64,000 nt of DNA. Origin: Hyaloraphidium curvatum. Taxonomy: Eukaryota; Monoblepharomycota; Hyaloraphidiomycetes; Hyaloraphidiales; Hyaloraphidiaceae. The translations under genes and the position numbers were made by a program. The DNA is taken from contig JAIVFI010000043.1 in assembly GCA_025558095.1 (NCBI GenBank), forward strand, positions 186,001-250,000, written 5' to 3'. How positions within the stretch are numbered: the first letter of the stretch is position 1; each line of letters opens with the position of its first letter. The notes beneath the pieces are model-generated. The model saw only the letters and a list, made by a program, of their open reading frames with translations, made no database searches and had not been told where the DNA came from. Below are positions 33,731 to 44,149 of the stretch, one piece after another.

Positions 33731-34712
33731 ATGCGAGGCCGGAAGAAGAACTACCGAGGAAGCGGGCACAAGTTTTCGAAGAACTTGGCGCCGTTGCAGT
33801 TCGATGCCGATGGGAACCTGATAGAGGACGAGAAGGACAAGGAGGAACCGAAGAAGCGGCGCGGAGCGCGTCCAGCCGGCCAGGGCGGGGATGAGGACGA
33901 CGAGAGCGGCAGCGACAGCGACGAAGACTCGGAAGAGTCCTCGGATGAGGAGGGAAGCTCTGAGGAGGACAGTTCCGGGGAAAAGCCGGACGGGGCCGGC
34001 AAGCAGCCGAAAGCTGCACCGGGCGGGAGTGCCGCGCTCATCGAGATCAGCAATCCGAACCGGGCCAAGAAGAGCGCGAAGCTTTCGGATCTTGGTAAAC
34101 CGGCGGGCGATGGAGACACACATGCCGACGAAGCCGGCTTTCGCAAGGATGGTCAGATGAGCAGGCGCGAGAGGTTCGGTCTCCGCGTCGAGCTGATGCC
34201 CAGGTCGGATCTCATGACCGGACCGCGACAGGGAGGCAGCAGAGAAGGAGCGCGCCAAGGAAGCCTACTGGAAGGCACACTTGGCAGGTGAATCGAGTGC
34301 GAATAGCACCTTTTCTCTTGACCTCACGGTTGCCACGGCTTGCAGGACAAACCGAGCAAGCGAGGGCTGACATGGCGAGGTTAGCGCTGATCCGCAAGCA
34401 GAGGGAGGAAGCCGCCCAGAGGAGAGAAGCCGAGCAACAGGGTAAGATCGCCGCGCCCCGGCGCTGTGTTGTGTCACTTACGGGGGCCGACCAGCCAAAA
34501 CCGCCTCGAAAACGGCTTCGCGAAACACGTCATTGGCCTCCAACAAGGCGATTGTGACGGCTCGAGTCGGGAACCTCGGCAAGGACCAGCCTGCCGCGGA
34601 AGAACCTGCGGCAGCCCCCGCGGCCCCCGCAGCGTCGGCTCGGGGCGGTTCCACGGCCGGTGCCGCCAACAGGGGTGGCAAGGCGTCGACCGGGACCCGA
34701 ACAAAGACGTGA
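33731..34712 (+). CDS. PDAP1: PDAP1-like 28 kDa heat- and acid-stable phosphoprotein
   Basis: Four exons (33731-34173, 34232-34287, 34346-34441, 34495-34712) give 270 aa. The N-terminus is basic (MRGRKKNYRGSGHKF), then a long acidic Ser/Glu/Asp stretch, then the family core ALIEISNPNRAKKSAKLSDL, QMSRREREAAEKERAKEAYW, HLAGQTEQARADMARLALIR and KQREEAAQRREAE. Human PDAP1 has the same core ([39 protein letters not shown]). The C-terminal extension is Ala/Gly/Thr-rich and not conserved. PDAP1 is an RNA-binding translation regulator in animals. A 39-nt in-frame stretch (34095-34133) has GT-AG ends but I left it as coding. Confidence 0.87.
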
Positions 34713-34983
34713 ATAGACAGCTGGCTCTCATTGACATCGTGAGACCGTGATCAAGGCCCCTGCGACTGGGCACTGGGCTGGGTTACCGGCAGGCGATGTA
34801 CATTGCCATTGCTGGGTGCGCTGGGTTGCCGGCTGGCGGCGTCCATCACCATTACGGGGGCCCCGACAACGTCCTCGGTGTTGAACGTGGAGCCGCATCG
34901 CGCAGAAAGGCCGGAGTCGGGGTGCTTGGATGCTTTCACAATGCCACCATATAGCCCAACCCTCCCTTTAAACCGGTATTTTA
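34713..34983. other. Intergenic region before the tRNA gene
   Basis: 271 bp with no gene recognised. It marks the left edge of the transposon island. Confidence 0.4.
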
Positions 34984-35076
34984 GCCCTTGTAGCTCAGTG
35001 GATTGAGAGCGCCTGGCTTCTAGCGTCTGCTACGCACGATACCAGGCGGTCGAAGGTTCGAACCCTTCCTGGGGCG
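34984..35076 (+). tRNA. tRNA-Arg (anticodon TCT) with 18-nt intron
   Basis: All four arms fold by eye. The acceptor stem pairs GCCCTTG (34984-34990) with CTGGGGC (35069-35075), with one T-T mismatch; the discriminator is G35076. D stem GCTC/GAGC (34993-34996, 35007-35010). Anticodon stem CCTGG/CCAGG (35012-35016, 35042-35046); loop CTTCTA...A with anticodon TCT at 35019-35021. An 18-nt intron (35023-35040) sits between positions 37 and 38, the canonical nuclear intron site. T stem GAAGG/CCTTC with loop TTCGAAC. The B box GGTTCGAACCC is intact, so the gene should be transcribed by RNA polymerase III. Confidence 0.93.
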
Positions 35077-35111
35077 ACGCAGCAGCACTCCCAGATGGCG
35101 GAGGTTGACTG

Positions 35112-35115
35112 TTTT
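35112..35115 (+). terminator. Possible RNA polymerase III terminator (TTTT)
   Basis: The first run of four T residues after the tRNA-Arg gene, 36 nt downstream of its 3' end. Short T runs end Pol III transcripts; four T is the minimum, so read-through into flanking repeat sequence is possible. Confidence 0.45.
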
Positions 35116-35285
35116 GCCCATCCTCTGCCATGACCTGACACCTGCCATGGCACCGTCCTGTGCGCGGCATTTTGCGGATCACCATCTGTAAGCCATCCCT
35201 CTGCTGGGCACCTCATCCCCTGCAGGAACCTTGGAGAGGAAGCTCAGGACCAGGATGTTCCCCTAGAATAGAATAGTGGAATAGC

Positions 35286-36050
35286 ATTGGTGACCCGGAC
35301 CTGCCCCGGGCTTGGCCGCTGTTACACCATCAGTTTGCTGCTAATTTGAAGTCTGTTGTTTTGCATCTTTTTCATTTTCCCAGTTTTCTGTCCTTCATGG
35401 ACTTTGAAATGAAGCTGGCAATGGAGTTGAGGGCCTTCTCCTTTCGCCGCCTCACTTTGATCGTGGGCTCGGACTCCTTGATGCTACATCCTCCAAAAGT
35501 GCAGTTTGTCGTTGTCCTTGAGCCTCTGGGCATTGATCTCCCTGAACTTGCCCTTCACAAGATTCTCCACAGTCTCCTTGGGCCATGAGAAAGTGTCCTT
35601 CTCCCACATCTCCCTCCCATCTTCGCCGCCATAGTATACAAGTAGTTCCCTCAGGAAGGCAGCCCAGTTCCAGGACCCCTTCAGTGCCTCGATCTTGAGC
35701 TCTTTGTAAAGTAGGTACAGCGCAGGATCCGCTGTTTTGATGCGCATGAGGAACTTGAGTGCCGACTCGTGGTCATGAACTGCAAGGGGGCGGGTACTGG
35801 CCAGTGATTGCATACAGACAGGCCAGGGAGGTAGACTTGGGCAGATGAGTGACGGCACGAAGAGCCATGCATGTCACTTTGTCCCTGGTGCTTTCCCCGG
35901 CAAGGTACTCCTCCTTCGGCATCTCAACAATTACTATTCTATTCTATTCTATTCTATTCTATTCTAGCCTGGGATGAGTCCTGACCTCCAGCTCAAGCTC
36001 TACAACACAAAGGTCAAGGCAGTGGGCCAATATGGGAACCCGTTCATTGT
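35286..36050 (-). mobile_element. LINE fragment A, 5'-inverted and internally deleted
   Basis: The minus strand carries the 3' end of a LINE whose 3' terminus (GGTCACCAATGC) abuts pentanucleotide AATAG repeats at about 35264-35285. Compared with copy B, bases between GATGCTA and CATCCTCC (near 35487) are deleted. The sense part stops at about 35931 in CTCAACAAT. Then follow (ATTCT)n repeats (35933-35966) and a segment 35968-36050 that is the same LINE in the opposite orientation. The inverted segment's outer end (CATTGTT) repeats the sequence at the sense-part break. No intact ORF survives; a 124-aa frame (35484-35858) matches the LINE C-terminal region. Confidence 0.85.
35933..35966. repeat. 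(ATTCT)n pentanucleotide microsatellite
   Basis: About seven tandem ATTCT units at the junction between the sense and inverted parts of LINE fragment A. The same unit, in the complementary form AATAG, marks the 3' end of the other LINE copies. Confidence 0.9.
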
Positions 36051-36066
36051 TTTTTTGGAGGCATAG

Positions 36067-37960
36067 TATAGTATTGGTGACCCGGACCTGCCCCTGGCTT
36101 GGCCGCTGTTACACCATGAGTTTGCTGCTAATTGCAAAGTTCATCGTCGTCGTGTGTCTTTTTCATTTTCCCAGTTTTCCTGTCCTTCATGGACTTTGAG
36201 ATGAAGCTGGCAATGGAGTTGAGGGCCTTCTCCTTCTGCCGCCTCGCTTTGATCGTGGGCTCGAACTCCTTGATGCTAAGAGCCCAGAGCCAGGTCTCCA
36301 TGTTCCACTCGCGGCCTAGTGCTTCCAATCTAGTCTGCAGCTTCTGGCGCCGCTCCGCATTTGCTGAACAGTGAAACAGAAAGTGTTGTTCGTCTCCAAT
36401 GTGCTCAGGGTCATGCTTGCACGTTCTCTGCTGCACCTCAAGTCCTTGGTGCCTGCCTGTCTCCACCTCCAGGTCGTGGGTAGAGCACAGCAACTTTTGG
36501 ACATCCCTCCGGTGCTTCTCCACCCGGATCAGGGATGGTCCGATGTGGCCAAAGGTCATGTCACACATCCTCCAAAAGTGCAGTTTGTCGTTGTCCTTGA
36601 GCCTCTGGGCATTGATCTCCCTGAACTTGCCCTTCACAAGATTCTCCACAGTCTCCTTGGGCCATGAGAAAGTGTCCTTCTCCCACATCTCCCTCCCATC
36701 TTCGCCGCCATAGTATACAAGTAGTTCCCTCAGGAAGGCAGCCCAGTTCCAGGACCCCTTCAGTGCCTCGATCTTGAGCTCTTTGTAAAGTAGGTACAGC
36801 GCAGGATCCGCTGTTTTGATGCGCATGAGGAACTTGAGTGCCGACTCGTGGTCATGAACTGCAAGGGGGCGGGTACTGGCCAGTGATCGCATACAGACAG
36901 GCCAGGGAGGTAGACTTGGGCAGATGAGTGACGGCACGAAGAGCTATGCAAGTCACTTTGTCCCTGGTGCTTTCCCCGGCAACGTACTCCTCCTTCGGCA
37001 TCTCAACAATGAAGGGGTTCCCATATTGGCCCAATGCCTTGACCTTCGTGTTGTAGAGCTTGAGTTGGAGGTCAGGACTCATCCCAGGCTGCTCCCTGAT
37101 GTCGCGGAACCAGAGCCCATAAGCAGCATTCATCTTAGCCTCCCTGCCATGCACATGGTCCTTGTTCCGCCCTTTTGAGGTGAGCTGGTACCCCAGAAGC
37201 TTGAAGCTGTCGAACCTCTTCAGCTCCTGGCCCCTGTACAGGAGCTTCACACGGTGGGGTGCCCTCCTGGCCATCCACTCTGTTTTGCTGATGTTGTCTC
37301 CAGCCCATTGGCACTGGCATAGCAGACAAAAGATCCAGCTGCATCTTGGCATCCTTCAGCGTCTTCGACATCAAAGTGGTGTCGTCTGCAAAGAACAAAG
37401 CCAGCAAGCTGACCATCCTCTCCTGATCCTCCTCCTCCTCAAACACCATGCCCAGATCCATCCCTTTTGCACCATTGGCCTCTACTCTATGAAAGCAGTG
37501 ATGTCGTTGATGAACGAGATGAAGAACAGCGATGAGAGTGGGTCCCCCTGCTTCACTCCAGTTAGGAACTTGATGAAGTCCGACTTGGTGCCGTCCTCAT
37601 CCCGGATCCTTCCCCACACCTGCCCAAACGCCATCTCGAACATATCAACAACCTGTTTGGGTACACCCATCTCCTCCAGCTTCCTCCACAACCTCGGGCC
37701 CTCCACCGTGTCAAAGGCCTTTGTGAATCCACAAACACCACGATCAGCTTCTCCTTGCGTGCCTTGGCCAAGGAAGAGAGTGCCTCAGCGAGGAGTACTG
37801 CATGAAGGGTCGACCTCCATGCACGGAATCCAAACTGCGAGTCTCCCAGCAGCTTGTTGCACTAAGCCCAGGGAGCTAGCCAAAGCGTTCCAGTGTCTGG
37901 CCCTAGTCTTCCATGTTGATGCCGTTGAGCACGTTGTGGAGGAGGTTGACAGAACCCGCA
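36067..37960 (-). mobile_element. LINE copy B (non-LTR retrotransposon, 5' truncated)
   Basis: The minus strand encodes, in broken frames, a reverse transcriptase and C-terminal region. The frame 36128-36937 (269 aa) is the same as in copy E apart from one residue. It includes a Cys/His cluster (CKHDPEHIG then FLFHC) like the zf-RVT region after the RT of many LINEs. Upstream frames hold FADDTTLM (RT motif C, 37135-37461) and GVKQGDPLS (motif B'). Motif A is shifted by small deletions near 37730, and a segment of roughly 130 bp present in E is missing near 37905. No endonuclease domain is visible. The element is dead but closely similar to copy E, so it is recent. Confidence 0.88.
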
Positions 37961-38050
37961 TGAAAATCGTCCCTGTGACCTGGTAATGGTGCTTGGGACC
38001 GGAGCCGCCATTTTCGCTTGTAGAACTGAGCTGCTGGCTGCAAGGGGCAG

Positions 38051-38280
38051 CCAGGCGGTCTGAAGGTTCGAACCCTTCCTGGGGCGCAGCAGCAGCACTC
38101 CCAGCTGGCGGAGGCCGACTGTTTTGCCCATCCTCTGCCATGATGACCTGACACCTGCCATGGCACCGTCCTGTGCGCGGCATTTTGCGGATCACCATCT
38201 GTAAGCCATCCCTCTGCTGGGCACCTCATCCCCACAGGAACCTTGGAGAGGAAGCTCAGGACCAGGATGAAATTCCCCTA
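38051..38280 (+). repeat. Duplicate of tRNA-Arg 3' half plus its downstream flank
   Basis: 38051-38086 repeats the tRNA-Arg 3' part (CCAGGCGGTC, T arm, acceptor 3' strand) with one inserted T. The 5' half, anticodon and intron are missing, so it is not a functional tRNA. 38087-38280 then repeats the 35077-35268 flank almost base for base, running into the same AATAG repeat and LINE 3' end. The whole tract, including fragment C, therefore looks like a copy of 35042-35487. Confidence 0.8.
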
Positions 38281-38602
38281 GAATAGAATAGTGGAATAGC
38301 ATTGGTGACCCGGACCTGCCCCGGGCTTGGCCGCTGTTACACCATCAGTTTGCTGCCAATTTGAAGTCTGTTGTTGTGCATCTTTTTCATTTTCCCAGTT
38401 TTCTGTCCTTCGTGGACTTTGAAATGAAGCTGGCAATGGAGTTGAGGGCCTTCTCCTTTCGCCGCCTCACTTTGATCGTGGGCTCGGACTCCTTGATGCT
38501 AAGAGCCCAGAGCCAGGTCTCCATGTTCCACTCGCGGCCCAGTGCTTCCAGTCTGGTCTGCAGCTTCTGGCGCCGCTCTGCATTTGCTGAACAGTGGAAC
38601 AT
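38281..38602 (-). mobile_element. LINE fragment C
   Basis: About 320 bp from the LINE 3' end, minus-strand sense, with an AATAG repeat at 38280-38299. It keeps the segment that fragment A has lost and stops at the AACAGTGGAACA point, where fragment D begins. It is the LINE part of the duplicated tract. Confidence 0.85.
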
Positions 38603-38848
38603 AGAATAGAATAGTATTGGTGACCCGGACCTGCTCCTGGCTTGGCCGCTGCTACACCATGAGTTTGCTGCTATTTGCACAAAAGTTCATTGTCGTCGTG
38701 TGTCTTTTTCATTTTCCCAGTTTTCCTGTCCTTCATGGACTTTGAGATGAAGCTGGCAATGGAGTTGAGGGCCTTCTCCTTCTGCCACCTTGCTTTGATC
38801 GTGGGCTCGAACTCCTTGATGCTAAGAGCCCAGAGCCAGGTCTCCATG
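38603..38848 (-). mobile_element. LINE fragment D
   Basis: A further 3' end of the same LINE, minus-strand sense, starting with AATAG repeats (38602-38617) and truncated within the segment CCAGGTCTCCATG at 38848. It is joined directly to fragment C, so one copy probably inserted at the pentanucleotide repeat of the other. Confidence 0.85.
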
Positions 38849-39286
38849 TGCCTTTTGACTATAGATTTTGGTACAAAATCGAGTCAAAAGGTTGGGGAAA
38901 AAGTGTGTGGCAAGTGGGGAGGGGGGCAAAACGAATGTCACTCAGCAAGGGATTATCACCGTGGCGGGGCCAACACCGAACCAGAGGTGCGGACGACCGG
39001 CGTGTGCCTCTCTGCTCAGGCAGCATCGGCGTCTGCACGGGGGCGCTTTCCGTGTCGCTCGCTGCGCCCCGTTGTGTGCCGGCGGGTGCGGCAGTTCAAT
39101 GCGGACCAGGGTCTCCGCCTGCGGTCGCTTGGTGGCCTTCTGCGCCGCGGTCGCCGTTCTGCACCTAGCATTCACGAGGGCGACTTCTTTTGGCGGTTCT
39201 GGTGCAGTGGTTTATGGGGTAAGGCGGTACGAAGCTTACACCGACCGCGTTGACCCCTCCCGGCCGTAGTCGCGGACAACGGCGCG
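38849..39286. other. Unassigned sequence between LINE fragments and disrupted gene
   Basis: 438 bp. It begins with a lower-GC piece (38855-38900) that contains a near-palindrome around CCTTTTGACT and AGTCAAAAGG. The rest is GC-rich with open frames but no recognised family. It may contain the promoter and 5' UTR of the disrupted gene at 39287. Confidence 0.4.
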
Positions 39287-39550
39287 ATGAGCGCGCCGTC
39301 GGGTCAGCTCCCTGGCTCGTTGTTGCCTGTTCTCCCGACCGTTGGCACGCCGCCAGAAACCGCGATTCCGAAACAGAGCCCCGCGGCCGCGGCCAAGGCC
39401 GCAGTGGCGGACGCGGTACGACGCACTCCATCCCTTTCCGCAGCTCAACGAAGGACGATCTACAACCGCGTGCTCCAAAGCGTCAAAGTAGCGTCTATGT
39501 CGGAAGAGGAACGCGCCGAACTTCGGGCACGGAATGCCGTTGCAAAGAAC
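39287..39550 (+). pseudogene. Host gene of unknown function, 5' part, cut by the Copia insertion
   Basis: An open frame from ATG 39287 runs 88 codons to the Copia 5-bp target site AGAAC (39546-39550). The protein is Pro/Ala-rich at first, then has a charged helix with RRTIYNRVLQSVKVASMSEE and AELRARNAVAKN. On the far side of the element the sequence from 46203 stays open in the same frame (KSRRCARS) to a good splice donor. I do not recognise the family. As it stands the frame would run into the LTR, so the allele is probably non-functional. Confidence 0.6.
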
Positions 39551-39765
39551 CTTTGTTCCCCTGGTCGCAGGCGCCCAGAGACAGGTGCAGATGAGGCGGG
39601 TGGCGTTCCTGGTGTTTGTTGTGTTATTCCCCTCTCCCTAGAGCCGCCCTCCTAGGTTATTGTCTAGCCAAGATCCACCCATCCATCCAAGTCCAACATC
39701 CAACTCCAGGACCAACTCCAACTCGATTCGACGGCTCCAAACACATCCATCCATCCCCAGCAACA
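39551..39765 (-). repeat. Copia element LTR (3' LTR in element sense)
   Basis: 215 bp, nearly identical to 45983-46197; I see two substitutions (GATTCGAC against GATCTGAC). It is flanked outside by AGAAC (39546-39550), repeated after the other LTR at 46198-46202. In minus-strand sense the LTR begins TGTTGCTGGGG. A purine-rich tract (AAATGGGGGAG) lies directly inside it at 39766-39776, as expected for a polypurine tract. Confidence 0.92.
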
Positions 39766-40097
39766 CTCCCCCATTTGGAGGCGAGTGGATCGAGTGGAGT
39801 CCCCCACCGCGTGCTCCTCCACGCCCCGGGATTGAGTTCCTCGGGCTGCCTAGGCCAGGCTCCCTGATGTCACATCGCACGTCACACCTCCCCCCAAGCC
39901 CGGGCGATCCAATCGCCGTACAAGAGTCCCCCAGAGACCATACATGCAAAGAAAGTACAATACACAATACAATCCAGAGTTACACGTAGAGAAACTCCCC
40001 CAGAAACCAAGGAACGGCTGCCCACTAGCCTCAGGCTCATCACGGGCAGAGATTCCCGGCAGGGGCCGGCTCGCAGAGAATGCTGGCCTCAGGCCCA

Positions 40098-43000
40098 TCA
40101 CGTACTGGAAGCCGAACCCGAAGGAAGATCCACCACACCAATGCGCGCACGGAAAAGTTCAAAAGGGGCCGGAGCTAAAGGCTTGGTAAAGCCGTCCTCA
40201 AGGTTGTCGTCTGACACCACCCGCGCAGTCTCAATGGTTCCATTTTGCACAGTGTCGCGAACCAGGTGGTACTTGATATCGATGTGCTTCGTTCGCTCGT
40301 GGAACTTAGGATCACGAGCGAGCTGTTCAGCAGACTTGTTGTCCTCGAAAAGTCGCGTAGGTGTCGTCCGCGCAAAGCCAAGTTCCTGCAGGATGGAGCG
40401 CAGCCAGAGAATGTTGCGAACTGCATGCGCCATAGCAACGTACTCGGCTTCCGTAGTAGACTGTGCAACGATGGATTGCCGCTTGGTCAGCCAGGCAATG
40501 CTGGAAGCACCCATGAGGATGACGAGACCCGTGGTCGACTTGCGGGTCATCACACAGCCAGCAAAATCGGCATCCGCATATGCACAGAGATCCAAGCGAT
40601 CACCAGACGCAGGACGACGACCAAGAACGAGTCCATAGGTACGGGTGCGGTGCAGGTAGCGCAAAACATCTCGAAGCGCCTTGATGTGAAGAGGCCCAAA
40701 GCTGTTGGCAAAGTGAGAAAGAAAGATAACTGCAAAGGCAATGTCTGGCCGTGTTGTGATGGCAATCCAAAGTAGAGATCCAATCAGGCCTTTGTAGTTG
40801 AAGCTGTTGACGTCGTCTTGGATCTTCGTTGGCAGGCTGTCAAATACCGTGGGGTCGAATGGGCGCAGCATCTGGAGTGCATCTGGGCGCATCGGCGTGA
40901 GAGCAGACTTTGTCTCCTTGCTGGGAACAGCACGCGTGAATGCGAAGTCGCGGAGGACGCGGTCGATGTATGCCGTCTGCGACAATGAGATTGTACCAGT
41001 GCCGGTGTCGCGACGGATGTGCACGCCCAAGCAGTAAGTGACAGGACCCAGCGAGTTGATGTTGAAATGCTGCTTGAGACTGGCAAACAATTCATCGATC
41101 TCCAGCTGTGAGGTGGCGGCAACCAGCAAGTCGTCCACGTAGACAAAGACGATCATAATGCGGCCGGCCGCGAAGCGCATGTAGAGACAGCTCTCGGAGG
41201 CCAGCTTCACGAATCCAGCCTGGCGAAGGAAATGATCAAGTATTGCAAGGAACAAGCGCATCGCTTGCCGTAATCCATAGAGACTGTACTCTTCAGCAGC
41301 CGAAGCACTGTGCGCGAGGAAGACTCCTTGAGGAACCGCCATCCCGGAGGCGGCCTGATGTAGACAATGTAGTCCAGCGGAGCATGCAGAAACGCCGTCT
41401 TGATGTCCCAGTGATCACAGAGGAGTCCCAGCGTGGCAACAAGAAGAAGGAAGAGGCGGAAAACGACTTGGTTAGGAACGGCAGCGAACGTATCGTAGTA
41501 TGTTTGCTCGGATTGGCGGTTTCCATCCGCCACCAAGCGTGCCTTGAAGCGCGTAACGTTGTTGTTCTGGTCCTTCTTGACGTCGTAGACGTAGTGCGAG
41601 GGCACCACCTTGTCCTCGTCACCAGTGGGGAGTTCCGTCTCCTCGACCACACCCATCTCAAGAATCGACTTGTTCTCCTCCTGCCGCGCTTCCTCCCACT
41701 GAGCCGCATGCGGTGACCTCTGCGATTCGTTGTATGTGCGCGGAACGGTGACATCGTGCACCGACAGCAGGGTCACCGGGCTCGTGTCTGGGTGAGGGGC
41801 ATTGGTACCTGGTATGCGGCACATCTCGAAGGCTGGGAAGCGGAAAGGAGGGGAGAATGTCAACGGGGTGACAGTCGAAGACATGGCAAGGGGGTCCTGG
41901 AGACCGTCATCTGGCCAAGGGTGCTCGGCATGCCATCGCACCCCATCGCCCGGCTCATCGCCATCGCCAGCATCCACTTCCTCCCGCTCCGCTTCCGGTG
42001 GGTACTCAATCTCTTCTTCAAGGAGCTCCCACTCGTACGCTTCGTTCGCCTCATGTCGCTGTGCAGATTCCTGGGGGCCCGTTCCCGTATCCTTGTGCTG
42101 TGTCCGCTGATCATCGTCGCTGTCTTCATCCATCGCTGGATCCACCGGCTTGGAGAGCTGAGGGGGAAGTCGGGGATGCACAAGAGCAAAAGGTCGTTGC
42201 TTCCCCAGCTCGTCAATCTCGCGGAAGGAGCCGGGCGAGCGTTTAGAATAGCGCTCGTTGAAGACAACCGATCGAGCATGAACTATCTTGCCTGTGGTCA
42301 GATCCAGAACCGTGTACGCCTTCAGATGCTTCGGGAAACCGAGGAAGATTGCACGGTGTGCACGGTCGTCCAGAGCCTTGCGCTGGCTGGGGAGGATGCC
42401 ATACCAGCACTCCGACCCGAACGTGCGGAGACGTGACAGGTCGGGTTTAGTCCCTGTCCACAGCTCATGCGGCGTGGTAACCGTTCCCTTTGCGCCCCGT
42501 TGCATCGTCTTCACTGTTGGGAGCATGTTGCGGACTTCAGTCTTGTATGCGAGGGCGTAGTTCCAGAAACGCTTCTCGACATCAGTCTGAATGCAGAGCG
42601 CAAGTACCCCTTCGACCTGGGAACGATGCTCGCGTTCGGGTACCGCGTTCTGTTGAGGCGTATCGGCTATGGAGACCCGGAAGTGAGTGCCTCGTTCACG
42701 TAACCAGGTCTGGAACCAGCCCAGCTCCCTTGCGTTCCAACGCCCGAGCTCGGTACCCTGGTCAGACTGGAGGTGCTTGAGGCGTTTCCCGGTCTGCATC
42801 TCGGCCCACACTATGAGCTGCTGAAGGAGAGGTGCCGCTTCGTCCTTGGTCTTCAGGGGGATCGACCAAAGCTTCTGCGACCACTCGTCCTTGACGTCCA
42901 TCCAGTAGCGGTCGCCGTGCACGGAGGTGATATCGACCGGGCCCTTGAGGTCAACGTGCCAGAGATCCATAACATCCTTGACGTGCTCACGCATTGAGGG

Positions 43001-43738
43001 GCGGAACGGCGCGGTCGTCAGCTTCGCGCACAGGCAGACGTCGCACTCGATAACCTCCGACTCGGGGCCCAGATCGACGTTCTCAAGGCCAAGCACCGCG
43101 CCCGACCTCTGCGCTATCCGGATGCGCTCAATGTGAGCGTGCGCACACCGGGCATGCCACAGGTGACGGTCGTAGAGACGTGACATGCGTACCCCGCGCA
43201 GTCGGATCAAATCCGCGTTGGTGAGTCCCCACATGGCCTGCGACGTTGACCCCGGTTTGACGACCTCGATCGACATCGGGAAGACGCCGTTCTGCTGGGG
43301 AAGAATGCATAACTCCGTGCCGTCCACAAGGTATAGCAGTTTCTGCATCTCCTTGTCCGTCAGGTAGCGGTTCTTGGATCGAATGCCAGCGGCGGCCAAT
43401 GCCGTTTCCGAGAATAGGCGGCACGGTGTGCTCGGCATGAAGAGAACGTTGTCAAGCCGAACAACGGGTCCGCTGGTGCGGAAACGCACGTACATGGTGC
43501 CAGCCTGTGACACCTCCACGGGCCCCGTAAGTCCATGCACAACGAACTTGGGTATCGAGTAGACTTTGGTCAGGTCGCTTAGGGTATTGGTGGAGTTGCG
43601 ACTCGCGCCAGAATCGAAGAAGGAATCGCAGTTGTTCGCTCGGACATGGTTAATGTACGCGCGAGCGTGTTGAGCTTGTACCATGCCGCCGTCGATGTCC
43701 TCCCCCGAAACGGCGTTGGCCGTCACGGTCGGCATCAC
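40098..43738 (-). pseudogene. pol: Copia pol: protease, integrase, reverse transcriptase, RNase H (one frameshift)
   Basis: Two overlapping frames, 41207-43738 and 40098-41342, together encode a Copia polyprotein. In order: aspartic protease with FFDSGAS; integrase zinc-binding region (HLWHARCAHAH, then CDVCLCAK) and catalytic core with DLKGP, SDQGTE; reverse transcriptase with KTAFLHAPLD and FVYVDDLLVA (the catalytic YVDD); RNase H with YADADFAG, TEAEYVAMA and DNKSAEQLA. The frames must be joined by a one-base shift near 41275, just after GWRFLKES and before YGLRQAMR. All catalytic motifs are otherwise intact. The protease frame begins after a TAA, so expression presumably needed readthrough, reinitiation or splicing. 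Confidence 0.9.
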
Positions 43739-44149
43739 AGCGGCCTCCCCGCCGCCACGTAGTTAGTAGTCGAAGCCGTCGCCGTAGGGCGCTCCCTCGC
43801 CGGGCTCGTGGTCGTAGCCGACATAGCTGAGATCGGCTCCCTCACTGTCACCATCCATCGAGCCATAGCCCAGGAAGCCGAAGGCTGTCAGGCAAGGCTG
43901 CAATGAAGATCGATCTGGGTGCGGGGCGGGTGAGTTACCTTCGGCAGCGGCGTCGCCTTACCGAGATGAACAGAGAGGATACGAATCGGATCAAAATGAG
44001 ATAGCGGGATAAGGAACGGAAAATCAAGTCAGTATCAGGCGCGGATGTTGTGGGATCGGAGGGGATGGTTGTTGGTTGGGGGAGGTTTTCGGGTTGTGGC
44101 GCGGTCAACCGGAAAACATCGCGACTCCCGTCCCAAACTCCGTCACGCG

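Noticed and set aside
34095-34133. A 39-nt intron in PDAP1
   Set aside because: GT-AG ends exist but the segment is in frame and free of stops, so an intron is not needed.
34984-35285. A tRNA-derived SINE sharing the LINE tail
   Set aside because: The tRNA here is complete with intron, and the LINE tail is in the opposite orientation to the tRNA, which does not fit SINE mobilisation by this LINE.
38051-38086. Second tRNA-Arg gene
   Set aside because: Only the 3' half is present, with an extra T; no D arm, anticodon or 5' acceptor strand.
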